Shown piece after piece: positions 10,301 to 19,557 of a stretch of DNA of 60,000 bases. A program made the position numbers and the translations under genes. This DNA is from Nymphaea colorata (lineage: Eukaryota > Streptophyta > Magnoliopsida > Nymphaeales > Nymphaeaceae): contig NC_045139.1 of NCBI RefSeq assembly GCF_008831285.2, positions 24,844,412 to 24,904,411 of the forward strand, written 5' to 3'. The notes beneath the pieces are model-generated. The model made no database searches. It saw only the letters and a program-made list of their open reading frames with translations, and was not told the origin of the DNA. Every line of letters starts with the position of its first letter. The first letter of the stretch is position 1.

Positions 10301-13013
10301 AATATGTGCATTGAAGTCTTCCATGTCCTCCAGGACTTCGGTCTGTTCCTCTACCACGGGAAGAGTATAGTCCACTTCTTCCTCTTTCAAATGAGGCAAG
10401 GGCAGATGGCTGTGAGTTGTTCGAGGATGGAGGAAGAGTGACAACCAATCTACTTAGTCTATTGAAGGCCTCATCAAGATCAAGAAAATCTGAACCTGTA
10501 AGCATTTGAGTCTTGGCTGCAGAATAATCAGAAGATAGTCCAGTAAGAAATTTAACAACAATCATTTGCTCCATGTGAGATTTGAGACAATGCTTACAGG
10601 GCGGTTTTAAGGAGTTTATCTTTTCATAAGTGAACTTTAACTTTGCAAAGTATTCCGTCAAATCCATGTCATCTTGCTGCATTTGTAACAATTCTTGCTG
10701 AACCTGTAAAATTTTGCTGATGTTTTTATCTTAAGAGTACGTCTGCTGAAGAGAATTCTACATATCTTTGGCTGTATTATAATAACAAAGCCCTGCTGCA
10801 ATGTGGGGCTGAGTGCTATTCATAAGCCAAACACTAATAATGTTGTTTTCTTCCTCCCACCGTGCGTATTTACCAGTCTTTTCAACTGGTTCATCTTCTT
10901 CCAATTAATATTTCCATTTTCTTCCAATATATATTCCTTTCCATGTCCAACGACTGACAACATGAAGTTTCTAGCCCATACATCATAGTTGGCTCCATCA
11001 AGTTTGATAGTTGACCCAAACGAGAATGGATTTGAAAAAGCTTTGTACTCAACACCAGCCTCTATTTGCTGATTTCCAGATTCAGTTCTATTAAGTTGTA
11101 TAGATTTGTTGGCAGCCATGCTAGAACCACGAAAATAGATAAATATAAAGGCCCACGACAAACAGGATATATACTAGCAGGCACAGAATTTTGCAGCCAA
11201 AGTTGAACACCAACCTATAGCAGACTGAATATAAACAGCATGCACAAACTTACTGCAATCATATTTCAAGACAAACCTGCTCTATTTTAACTAAGAAACA
11301 ACTCTGCACCACACGGCCAAGCAGATCAGACATTCTCTGGTCTGATTTTTTTTAACGACATCAACTGAGTCAAATCTGATATATTCTGCGACATTCAGAT
11401 CTGATCAACATCAACTTTTTGTCAACGACATCACCTGAGTTAGATCTGATACACTGCGATATTCAGATCTGAGCAAAGACAGCAACTTGTCAACTTCATC
11501 CCATTAGGTTCTCAGCAACATCAAGACTTCGACAGCAACATAGGGTGCAGATCACGTCTCTACATGTAGAACGTGATCAACCCTTTTTCACCAAACAATC
11601 CCACTGTATCTTTTGTAAGCAGTAGAAACTTTAGACGTCCAACCTTTTCTTGAATGAAGAGATGAGAAAAGAGAGGAGGGGAGCCGTGTGAAACCCTAGA
11701 TGACACAGTCCTAGGTCCGATGCTTTGATACCATGTTGCGTAGAGAGGTGGAGAAGAGGGAGAAGAGAACGTGAGAAAGGAGGAGAGAATAGGTAGCAGT
11801 CTTCAATCTGTCGGCTGCTCCTTTTCCATTAGACTAAATAAGGATGAGGGTTATGTTTAACCCTTTACATAAAGAGTCGAACAAAATTTTAAAAATTCAG
11901 AAAGCTACTTAATATAAATTCCAAAATACACAAAACTTTAAATCCCAAAGCAGCACGTTTCCTCAACAAAGGGAAGTTACTTAGTTTTTCTAAAAAATTT
12001 TGTTTGCAATTTTACGGATTGTTTTTCACAAATACAACTAAAAGTTCTAAGTAGCTAACATTTGCCTTGTCAAGCCAAAAATGTGGACCAGCTTCACCAA
12101 ACCTTAAAATGTTCTCCAATTCATGCAAGTGTTTCTCCAACTGGTTGCAAGACCACGTCTTTATGTGGTTAATGGTAAGGGAATATGCTTCATAGTTGTA
12201 TTGGCAACAAAGTGAAGGCTTGTGATAGCCCAATTGTGTGGATGAAATAAATGTTGATAATGTGTGGAAAACAAGGATTTTAAACACTATGACTGACTTT
12301 ATAAGCTCTAGTTTTAGTAGTTGATCGATTAAAAGATAATGTTCTACAGGTTGACGTCAGCAATAAAACTTGCAAAATATAAGAGAAATTCATGTTGTCT
12401 AATGTGAGTCAGGTGTTGATTTAGAAAATCCTGGTCTTTCTGTATACTGGTTAAGTTTTGCAGCTTATAGGCACCGTTTCCACCATGAGACATCTCTGAG
12501 CAATGCCAGAACAAAACAAATTGCTTAGTAGTACTTAGACTAGTTTCACTATAATTGAAAATCTTGTTGAAGCGATTAGATATATACTATCAGATTATGA
12601 GCCATTGGTAGAGCGAACAGATCAACCTGTTTTTGTAGGCACGGTTCAGAATGGAAATGGCTTTTCTGGAGGGGCTAAGTATAGTATGATCATCTGCTAA
12701 TATGTTTTTTTTTTTCTTCACATAGTTTTTTTCTTTCTTGTGCTATACAAATTCATTGATGGCTTCCAATCTTGTTCGTTTGGAATAAGCAGATTCTTTC
12801 CTTCATAGTAAACGAGAAAAAGATCTAGTTGGGATTGATGGCCCTGATGGATCCCAATTTGAGGAAAAAATTGTAGATGTAGACATGAAAGATTCTCACA
12901 AGCATGAAGAAACAGCAGTACAACTTCCCGTGGCCCAGAAGCTAAGCCTGGCAGATGCTGTGAAGGTGAAACAAAAGAAGAAGAAACTTTCCTCTGCTAA
13001 TGCTGGAAGCTGA
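4337..13013 (+). CDS. RRP45: Exosome complex component RRP45 (EXOSC9), 3' part, six exons
   Basis: Exons I infer: 4337-4417, 4530-4718, 5720-5994, 6251-6309, 12594-12678 and 12809-13013 (TGA). All introns are GT-AG and every phase joins in frame. RRP45 is a catalytically inactive RNase PH-fold subunit of the eukaryotic RNA exosome, which degrades and trims RNA 3'-5' in nucleus and cytoplasm. The first two exons give the conserved C-terminal RNase PH region, including VHHLPIAVTFGFF, VIDPTYKEEAVM, NANGDVCAIQKAGG and MQCMRIASVKS. The third gives the helix AVEAYNVERAKRKIKRH. Then follows a variable tail, including VVKEEHKSQ, that ends in a lysine-rich KVKQKKKK. The N-terminal half (the first RNase PH strands) is not found in 1-4336, so the upstream intron is at least 4.3 kb. 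The 6310-12593 intron carries antisense copia-1. A strong donor (TTAAG then GTGAG at 13055/13056) just after the stop suggests a possible 3'-UTR intron. Confidence 0.9.
5020..5455. repeat. Diverged dispersed repeat in RRP45 intron
   Basis: AT-rich sequence whose right part (5340-5455) shares ordered blocks with the MITE-like element at 2039-2335. These are a GCCGAGATTTT-like block, CTTGAGAAAAACCTT and AACGATGTTTGTG. Clear terminal inverted repeats are lost. Confidence 0.4.
6515..6541. repeat. (TA)n microsatellite
   Basis: About 13 TA units, 43 bp left of the copia-1 insertion. Confidence 0.95.
6585..6818 (-). repeat. 3' LTR of copia-1
   Basis: 234 bp, beginning TGTTGAGGAAGCG and ending CTACGCAACA on the - strand. 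It lacks a 6-bp GAGAAG segment and has an extra TTAG relative to the other LTR. Confidence 0.93.
6819..6832 (-). other. Polypurine tract of copia-1
   Basis: On the - strand the purine-rich CTTGAGGGAGAG directly precedes the 3' LTR. This is the usual plus-strand priming site. Confidence 0.75.
6826..8886 (-). pseudogene. Reverse transcriptase/RNase H region of copia-1, broken
   Basis: Three open pieces carry recognisable blocks. 8061-8702 holds the RT start (TWDLVEHPSGADIVGSK, YKARLVAKGYAQTYGID). 7289-7696 holds the RT end and the first RNase H block (EAYSDANYAG). 6826-7329 holds the rest of RNase H, including DNKATTYIANNPVFHERTK. The stretch 7697-8060, which should carry the polymerase core, is shifted out of frame. 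A 14-bp perfect tandem duplication at 7777-7804 repeats the YVDD active-site codons. A 40-bp tandem duplication at 7262-7341 repeats the first RNase H block, and 40 is not a multiple of three. The product cannot be a working polymerase. Confidence 0.9.
8825..9613 (-). pseudogene. Integrase region of copia-1
   Basis: A 262-codon open piece. It keeps the end of the zinc-binding HHCC region (CEACQLGKH), then the catalytic triad surroundings: first Asp in HVDVWGPS, second Asp in VVRTDNALE, Glu in QQNGVVEKKH. The start of the zinc-binding domain lies in a different frame (about 9613-9700). It overlaps the piece at 8563-8886 in another frame, which again indicates a frameshift. It would insert element DNA in the nucleus if functional, but it has no intact polyprotein context. 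Confidence 0.88.
9705..11119 (-). pseudogene. Gag and protease region of copia-1
   Basis: The likely gag start is the methionine at 11119 (MAANKSIQL). The N-terminal part runs to about 10820, then the frame is interrupted. 10691-9705 continues gag with a helical region (FLTGLSSDYSAAKTQ), a CCHC knuckle CTYYGCLGHLKDRC and the protease. The protease motif reads IIDFGASKH, so the usual Ser after the catalytic Asp (DSGA) is Phe. This is an unfavourable change for an aspartic protease. Confidence 0.85.
11721..11733 (-). other. Primer-binding site of copia-1
   Basis: TGGTATCAAAGCA on the - strand abuts the 5' LTR. It is complementary to initiator methionine tRNA with one change from the TGGTATCAGAGC form used by copia-0 and copia-2. 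Confidence 0.85.
11734..11968 (-). repeat. 5' LTR of copia-1
   Basis: 235 bp and TG...CA bounded. It is homologous along its whole length to 6585-6818. Confidence 0.93.
11974..12593. other. Remainder of RRP45 intron after copia-1
   Basis: AT-rich, with no host exon recognised. A 91-codon open frame on the - strand (12012-12287) has no recognisable domain and I do not call it a gene. The 3' splice site of the intron is CAG at 12591-12593. Confidence 0.5.
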
Positions 13014-13755
13014 CTGATGTTTACCTTCATTAGCCACAGAGGCATGATTTTTAAGGTGAGTGCCTAGTTACTCTAAGTCTTCATACAAAATATTTTGTAT
13101 ACATTGGGATATAAAAGACACATTGACATATGAAAGATAATGCTTATTTTTGCATGGTACATCGTCATTCTGTTTTGATGTGAATACTACCTTAATTTTG
13201 GTGTAATATACATGTTCATCAGTTAAATCTTATGATTGTCGTATTATCTTTCAAATCACCTGTAGTGAAAGTCTTTTTAAATCATAGGTCTTCCAAACAT
13301 AAGAAAGAAGGTGAAAGGCAAATCACCAAAGGATCTTCACAAAAAGTTCACCAAAACACTTTACGTGGCAGCACAACAATCTTCAAAGGGATCCAATTAG
13401 GCCATTGGATGACCTTGTTCTGATCCCTGTAATATCTACACCAGAGATATGTAATCCATAAGACAAGGTTTACATTCATACAAAGTAGCCCTGAACACTC
13501 AAGCACAAATGCTTCATACAAAGTGCATAAAGGCAATGATAAAAGATACAAAATAAACTTGCAAGTTACTGTAAATGCTTAGCAAAAACAAAAAATTACA
13601 AGGAGAAGGGTCCTCTTAATTCACGTAACAAGAGGATACTGAGTCTGATCGAGCCGGTTGGTGGATTTAGCCAATGGCTAGGTCAGACCTGCTCAACGGC
13701 TATTCTTGACTGGAGCTGAGCTAGAAGTAAGGACATAAACACAACAAAAAAAAAA

Positions 13756-13762
<7 letters not shown>

Positions 13763-13808
<46 letters not shown>
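13763..13808. repeat. (CT)n(CG)n microsatellite
   Basis: About 17 CT units followed by about six CG units. CG runs are otherwise rare in this window. Confidence 0.95.
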
Positions 13809-13999
13809 TCGCTATACATATAGGAAAAGTCCTGTCATGTGCCAGATAGTAGTAATCACTAAGAAAACCATAAATTGTCACTAAAGCCACCACAAACCAT
13901 TGCTGCATCATAAACTGTGCCTAATACCAATTTATTTCTGTTTTCAGCGACAAACCTTTAGGTTTTGACCATCTGATACACGACAACATTGAACTCCCA

Positions 14000-14034
14000 C
14001 ACACAAAACACACACACACACACACATATATATA
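14000..14034. repeat. (CA)n(TA)n microsatellite
   Basis: CA repeats, with one early AAA interruption, run into TATATATA. Confidence 0.9.
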
Positions 14035-14307
14035 GTGGACAAAAGTGCACCTAGGCTGGTGCACAGGCCTTGGGCATCATACCATTGGCACCATTTGTGA
14101 AAAGTCTTCAGATTTTAAAATTTGGTAAAGTGTAAAATTGAGAAGGAAAGAAAAATCGAGCCCTCCCCATCTCTCTATCTCTCCCTCTCTTCTACAACCC
14201 ATTACCACCTGCCCCAAAGCTCAACCTTCTCTCTTTCTCTCGCATCTCTGCTGCTGTCCTCCTACCACTATCGTCACTGCAATTGCTGCTCCTGCTGTTT
14301 TGGTTCT

Positions 14308-14547
14308 TGTAGAAACAAAATGTGCACGAGAGTAGAAGAAAGCACACAGATGTAACGTGGAAAACCCTCAACGCGAGGGAAGAAAAACCACGGGTGAGGA
14401 GGTCTGGTGCCCACTAGCCTCCAGACACTCTCTCTCTTCAAAACTTCATTAACACAAAGATTAGGGTTTACAGAGATATAAGTAGTCCTAATTAGGACAA
14501 ACCGGATCGGGTACGGATCCGGACCCGAACAACAAAACCCGTCAACA
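14308..14547 (-). repeat. 3' LTR of copia-2
   Basis: 240 bp, from TGTTGACGGG to TTTCTACA on the - strand. It carries C or G at all four positions where the other LTR has T or A. Confidence 0.97.
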
Positions 14548-16398
14548 CTCCCCCTCAAGTTGGGCATACATATCAAACATGCCCAACTTGGATACATTTC
14601 TCTCAAATGGAGTTACACTTAAGGCCTTGGTTAGGATATCAGCAGTTTGGTCTTCAGACTTCATGTATGGTAGCGTTAATTCCTTAGCATCAATTCTTTC
14701 TCTGATGAAGTGACGGTCGATCTCCACATGCTTTGTTCGATCATGAAGAACCGGGTTGTTAGCCAAGTTACTTGCAGACTTGTTATCACAATACATCCTC
14801 ATAGGCCCTTCAATCTCTATTCCAATATCTGTCAGTAAGATCTTCAGCCATAACAATTCTGATACCCCAGTAGCCACAACCCTATATTCAGCCTTTGTAC
14901 TCGAGCGGGAACACACATCTTGTCTCTTGCTTCTCCAAACAACTAAATTTCCCCTCAAGTAGACGCAGTACCCTGAAGTAGATCTTCTGGTGTCAACACA
15001 GCCTGCCCAGTCTACATCAGAATACCCTTCAACTTCAATAGATCTTTGTTGCACATATAGAAGTCCTTTTCCGGGATTCTTCTTCAAGTAGCACAAAATT
15101 CTATCTACAGCCTTCAAGTGCATATCTGTAGGTGCATGCATGAACTGGCTCATCACATTTACAGCAAATGTGATATCAGGTCTAGTCAGAGTGAGATAAA
15201 TCAGTTTGCCAACTAGATGTTGATATCTCCCTTTAGCTTCTTCACACAACAGTTCTCCATCTTTGCTACCAAGTTTATGCCCAGCATCTATAGGAGTAGA
15301 GGCTGGTCTGCACCCCAGTTTTCCTGTCTCCTTCAGTAGATCCAGGGTATACTTCCTTTGACTAAGTACAAGAGTTGTACCTGATCTAGCAATTTCAATA
15401 CCCAAAAAATACTTCAGCTTACCAAGGTCTTTTAGATCAAATTCAGTAGATAGTAAACCCTTTAATCTTGCTATTTCTTCCTTATCATCACCTGTAACAA
15501 TCATATCATCAACATAAACCAATAGTAGAGTAACTTTACTCTCTCTTCTCTTTACAAACAGGGTATGATTTCCATTTCCTTGTTTGTAGCCATGTTTCTT
15601 CATAACAAGTCTGAGCCGTTCAAACCATGCTCGGGGAGACTGTTTCAGCCCATACAAAGCTTTCTTCAATTTACAGCATTTTCCAGGCTTCTCAAAACCT
15701 GGTGGCATGCACATGTACACTTCCTCTTCGAGATCTCCATTGAGAAAGGCATTTTTCACATCAAGTTGGCACATCTCCCAACCCTTCAGCACCGCCAATG
15801 AAATAATAACTCTAACAGTCTTCATCTTTGCAACTGGAGCAAACGTCTCTAAGTAGTCGATCCCATATTTCTGACTGAACCCCTTGGCCACCAATCGTGC
15901 TTTGTACCTCTCAATGTTCCCATCTGGTTTGTACTTAACAGTGTAGACCCACTTCGACCCAACCAAGTGGGCTGCTTCAGGAATATCAACCACCTCCCAT
16001 GTTTGATTTCTGTCTAAAGCTTCCATCTCTTCTTTCATTGCATGAGACCACTTAGTGTCACCCTAAGCCTCTGTAGCATTCCTGGGAATCACAACCACAA
16101 CCAAGGAGGATACAAAACATTTATAGTCAGTGCTCAATCTAGAGTAAGATACGAAGTTACCGATAGGGTGCTGGGTACATGACCTGACACCCTTTCTCAA
16201 GGCAATAGGAAGATCCTCCTTTTCTTTTCCAGTCTGAATTTCTCTTCCAACATCTTGTTTCTGAACACGACTTGGATCATCCAAGGAAGAAGTAGGATTG
16301 GGATTCGGTGTAACCTCCTCATCATCAATCACCTTGTCAGTACAAGTTCTTCTCCTGGAATACACCTGTCCAAACATACGATTACCCTCTTGTTCTAT
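14545..16398 (-). pseudogene. Copia-2 reverse transcriptase-RNase H, separated by a stop
   Basis: The same frame holds the linker (about 16404-16066), an in-frame TAG (16063-16065) and then 14542-16038. The latter is a 498-codon block with the whole reverse transcriptase and RNase H. RT motifs include TWEVVDIPEAAHLVGSKW, QLDVKNAFLNGDLEEEVYM, PRAWFERL and the catalytic YVDDMIVTG. RNase H includes EGYSDVDWAGC, SSTKAEYR, CDNKSASNLANNPVLHDRTK and DILTKAL. As written, the polyprotein cannot reach RT without both readthrough of TAG and correction of the frame change near 16455. All active-site residues I can check are conserved. Confidence 0.92.
14548..14559 (-). other. Polypurine tract of copia-2
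   Basis: CTTGAGGGGGAG on the - strand, immediately before the 3' LTR. Confidence 0.85.
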
Positions 16399-18887
16399 CA
16401 CCATAGGATGCTCTCCCTCCTCCTCTTCATGTACATCAGTAGTCGTCCCCTCTTATCTTTGCCAAGCACCTTGGCAACATGATTCTCTTCACGCCTGTAA
16501 TCCATAAAGTCTGTAAACTGAATTTCCTGTGTGGGAGAATACTCTTCCTTAGACATTAATTTCTCCCCCTGAAGAGAATTCTCACCAAAATAGGAGACAT
16601 GTTCCAAGAATGTGACATCTTTGGTAATGTGAAGACGACCAGTGGTGGGATTTAGACATTTATAACCTTTTTTTGTGGAAGAATACCCAAGAAAGATGCC
16701 CTTAATAGATTTGGGATCAAGTCTTTTCACATTGGGGCTGTGGTTATGTATGAAACACACACATCCAAAGACTCGAGGAGGAAGGTGAAAAGGTTGACTA
16801 CTCCCTGGAAGCATAGAGTAGGGAGTACGACCCTTTAGCACACGACTAGGCATGCGATTAATCAAGTAGACACTAGTAAGGATTGCATCACCCCAATAGT
16901 ATTTTGGGAGATTTCTTTGGAACAGTATGGCTCGGGTGACATTGAGCAACTGACGATTTTTCCTCTCAGCAACCCCATTTTGAGGGGGGGTATAACTACA
17001 GGATGTCTCATGAACAATCCCCCTCTTTCGAAAGAATTCTTCAACAGTGAGACACAGATATTCACGAGCATTATCAGACCGAAAAGTCTTGACAGAATTT
17101 CCATACTGGTTTTCCACTAGGAGGATGAAAGTTTCAATAATGTGAGGCACCTCACTACGATCTTTCAACAAATACACAAAGGTACACCTTGAATAATCAT
17201 CTATAAAAGTTATAAAGTATTGAAAACCACCACGAGAATGAATGCCCGAAGGCCCCCACACATCAGAATGAACCAAGGAGAAAGCTTTATTAGAACGACT
17301 ATTTGAAATTGGATAAGAAGCTTTAACATGCTTCGCAAACTGACACACATCACATGATAACATGGAAATGTTTAAACTAGAACATAGTTCAGGGAACAAA
17401 TGTTTCAAAATCCCAAATGGGAGATGACCAAGGCGTTCATGCCAAAACAAAAATAACTGACGATACTCTTCCTCCTTCTTCTCTGTTCTGCTGACTGCTG
17501 ACATAAGAGCTGTGACAACGCGTATAGGAAGCCGATACAGCCCATCAGACACCAAACCAATCCCAATCCTCTTCCCTGTCACCAAGTCCTGCAAAACACA
17601 ACGTTTTTCAGAAAATATAAGCTCACACTTCAGTTCCTTGGTAATCTTACTAACAGATAACAAATTTAAGGGAAGATGGGGAACATGTAAGGCATCATGA
17701 ACTAAAAAATTATTTAACAAGGAAAGACTCCCTTTCCCTGCCACAGAAGTAAAGGAACCATCGGCAAGGGACACACGTTCCTTTCCTGAGGATAGCTTGT
17801 AGTCACGGAAAAGCTTGGGGTTGCCAGTCACGTGATGAGTGGCACCGCTGTCAACAATCCATTCACCCATATAAGTACCTTCTCCCCCTGAAACAGCCAA
17901 TGCCTGATTGATCTTCACCTCATCTGGTGTATCTGCCTGACCAACATCAATCTTGCTCAAATATGCTCGTAGCTCATGAATCTGTTCTGCAGAAATAGAA
18001 CCTTTCCCATCACTCAGACTTGTTGCAGACGATACAGGCTTCTTCCCACTAGAAGACCTCCCCCTACTATCCTTCTTCTCTGGATACAGGTCCCAACAAA
18101 AATCCCTAGTATGACCAAGTTTTTTGCAATGTGTACATTTTCGGGAAGAACGAGGAGTTCCCACAGGGGCACGACTAACATAGGCAGACTGTTCTTCCCC
18201 CTTTCGTCCACTAGAAAGCAGCCTTCTCTGTTCTTCAGCTTCAACACGGGAATAGACATCTTCAATACTAAATGATTCGTCAGAGTTAAGAATCTGACTC
18301 CTTATATTTTCAAAGTCATCATTCAGTCCGGATAAGAAAAGGAATACCCTGTTTTCCCATTTATCAGTCATGTACTGCATCTGGTCGTGAGGACACCTCC
18401 ATGTAATATCAGAGTGATAGTCAAGGTCCTCCCACTTAGATTTTAATGCTGCATAAAAGTCTGCAACCGAGAGAGCACCTTGTCGCAGGGAATACACATC
18501 CTTCATAAGTTGATACACACGAACTTTCCTTTTCTTTTGGCCACACATCTGTTCCAAAATAATCCACATATCCCTTGCAGTCTTCTTACGAAGAATGAGG
18601 GGTTGAATATCCGGGGACACTGAATTGACAATCCAGGTTTTGACCTGGTTGTCCTCAAGAAACCATGTATCCCAAGCCAGACTATCTGCAGCAGGTTCAA
18701 CCTTTCTCCCATTCACATAGGCAATGCGTCCTCGCCCAGCAATCCCCATAGTAATCGCAGCAGACCATCGGGAATAGTTCTCCTTGGTAAGTTGAATGGT
18801 GGTAACTTGAACCGGTACATGATCAGTCCGCGCAGACACAACATCAGGTAGATTAGTATTAACTGAAGAAGAAGACGAGTCAGCCAT
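16398..18887 (-). CDS. Copia-2 gag-protease-integrase open frame
   Basis: I start it at 18887 (MADSSSSSV); the frame opens 11 codons earlier at 18920, but MADSS is the usual copia-like start. In order on the - strand: a gag capsid region (VTTIQLTKENYSRWSAAI and DLDYHSD), the CCHC knuckle CTHCKKLGHTRDFC, and aspartic protease WIVDSGATHHVTG with an intact DSG. Integrase follows with a zinc-binding HERLGHL...CDVCQFAKH and the DDE triad in HSDVWGPS, FRSDNAREY and GVAERKNRQ. The frame ends at 16398, early in the linker before reverse transcriptase, because a one-base shift near a G-run at about 16452-16458 leaves the main frame. The downstream frame continues at about 16450-16066. Capsid, protease and integrase themselves look intact. 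Confidence 0.93.
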   Translation of the reverse strand: MADSSSSSVNTNLPDVVSARTDHVPVQVTTIQLTKENYSRWSAAITMGIAGRGRIAYVNGRKVEPAADSLAWDTWFLEDNQVKTWIVNSVSPDIQPLILRKKTARDMWIILEQMCGQKKRKVRVYQLMKDVYSLRQGALSVADFYAALKSKWEDLDYHSDITWRCPHDQMQYMTDKWENRVFLFLSGLNDDFENIRSQILNSDESFSIEDVYSRVEAEEQRRLLSSGRKGEEQSAYVSRAPVGTPRSSRKCTHCKKLGHTRDFCWDLYPEKKDSRGRSSSGKKPVSSATSLSDGKGSISAEQIHELRAYLSKIDVGQADTPDEVKINQALAVSGGEGTYMGEWIVDSGATHHVTGNPKLFRDYKLSSGKERVSLADGSFTSVAGKGSLSLLNNFLVHDALHVPHLPLNLLSVSKITKELKCELIFSEKRCVLQDLVTGKRIGIGLVSDGLYRLPIRVVTALMSAVSRTEKKEEEYRQLFLFWHERLGHLPFGILKHLFPELCSSLNISMLSCDVCQFAKHVKASYPISNSRSNKAFSLVHSDVWGPSGIHSRGGFQYFITFIDDYSRCTFVYLLKDRSEVPHIIETFILLVENQYGNSVKTFRSDNAREYLCLTVEEFFRKRGIVHETSCSYTPPQNGVAERKNRQLLNVTRAILFQRNLPKYYWGDAILTSVYLINRMPSRVLKGRTPYSMLPGSSQPFHLPPRVFGCVCFIHNHSPNVKRLDPKSIKGIFLGYSSTKKGYKCLNPTTGRLHITKDVTFLEHVSYFGENSLQGEKLMSKEEYSPTQEIQFTDFMDYRREENHVAKVLGKDKRGRLLMYMKRRRESILW

Positions 18888-18952
18888 GATCACCAGGTAG
18901 AAGTGGCTGCCAAAGAACACACACAGCAGCAGTAACCTAGAGAAGAGGTGAG

Positions 18953-19260
18953 ATGACGCAGTCGGGGATCAACGGCGGAAGCGACGGGAGCAGCGGAAGC
19001 AGAGGGCGGCGCTTGGCAGCGCGCGCCGAGAACAGGCGACGGCGTCGGTGGTGGCGTCAGCAGAGACATTGGCGTCGGCGGTCACGACACCAGCGACGCA
19101 GCAGCGGCGGTCACGGCCACGGCGGGGCAGCGACGGAGGCCGTCACGGTCACGGTGCGGCGACAGCGGCGGTGGTCACGGTCACGGTGCGGCGACAGCGG
19201 CGGCGCAGCAAAGGCAGCGGCGGCGGTGGTGGTAGCGACGGCGGCATTCAGGGTTGGAAC
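18953..19260 (-). other. GC-rich leader of copia-2
   Basis: Between the primer-binding site and gag lies about 300 bp that is very GC-rich with dense CGGCGG/CGCCG triplets. It contains a 30-bp exact direct repeat at 19142-19171 and 19174-19203 (period 32). Open frames across it (R/G-rich on +) are composition artefacts. This is the 5' untranslated leader; copia-1 has an AT-rich one instead. Confidence 0.7.
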
Positions 19261-19303
19261 TTCACAACCATAGAAAAACAGATTTTGTTTTCTCCAAGTC
19301 CGA

Positions 19304-19317
19304 TGGCTCTGATACCA
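19304..19317 (-). other. Primer-binding site of copia-2
   Basis: TGGTATCAGAGCCA on the - strand, contiguous with the 5' LTR. It is complementary to the initiator methionine tRNA 3' end. Confidence 0.9.
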
Positions 19318-19557
19318 TGTAGAAACAAAATGTGCACGAGAGTAGAAGAAAGCACACAGATGTAACGTGGAAAACCCTCAACGCGAGGGAAGAAAAACCA
19401 CGGGTGAGGAGGTCTGGTGCCCACTAGCCTCCAGACACTCTCTCTTTTCAAAACTTCATTAACACAAAAATTAGGGTTTACAGAGATATAAGTAGTCCTA
19501 ATTAGGACAAACCGGATTGGGTACGGATCTGGACCCGAACAACAAAACCCGTCAACA
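19318..19557 (-). repeat. 5' LTR of copia-2
   Basis: 240 bp and TG...CA bounded. It has four transitions relative to the 3' LTR and no indels. Confidence 0.97.

Larger units (their letters stand above)
6585..11968 (-). mobile_element. Ty1/copia LTR retrotransposon copia-1, defective
   Basis: 5384 bp, flanked by an exact 5-bp target duplication AAGGG (6580-6584 and 11969-11973). The LTRs are at 6585-6818 and 11734-11968, the primer-binding site at 11721-11733 and the polypurine tract just inside 6819. On the - strand the order is gag, protease, integrase, reverse transcriptase, RNase H, which defines copia. By my alignment the LTRs differ at about 10 substitutions and three short indels over about 230 bp. 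It is therefore older than copia-2. It sits antisense inside the RRP45 intron 6310-12593. Coding capacity is destroyed by frameshifts and stops, including two tandem duplications described separately. Confidence 0.95.
13014..14307. other. RRP45 3' region, no gene recognised
   Basis: It holds the presumed 3' UTR start, a strong splice-donor-like site at 13055/13056, and (CT)n(CG)n at 13763-13808. A (CA)n(TA)n tract follows at about 14000-14034, then a pyrimidine-rich stretch (14160-14290) leading into the copia-2 insertion site. Small open frames here look spurious. Confidence 0.5.
14308..19557 (-). mobile_element. Ty1/copia LTR retrotransposon copia-2, young, two lesions
   Basis: 5250 bp, flanked by an exact 5-bp target duplication GTTCT (14303-14307 and 19558-19562). 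The two 240-bp LTRs (14308-14547 and 19318-19557) differ at only four positions. It has a primer-binding site for initiator methionine tRNA at 19304-19317 and a polypurine tract at 14548-14559. Gag-protease-integrase (to 16398) and reverse transcriptase-RNase H (from 16404) are almost intact. A +/-1 frameshift near 16452-16458 and an in-frame TAG at 16063-16065 are the only breaks I see. It inserted into a 50-bp tandem repeat whose unit resumes on both sides. It could be mobilised in trans but not by its own polyprotein as read. Confidence 0.97.

Noticed and set aside
18953-19365. Arginine- and glycine-rich open frames on the + strand
   Set aside because: Composition artefact of the copia-2 GC-rich leader and LTR; no conserved motif.
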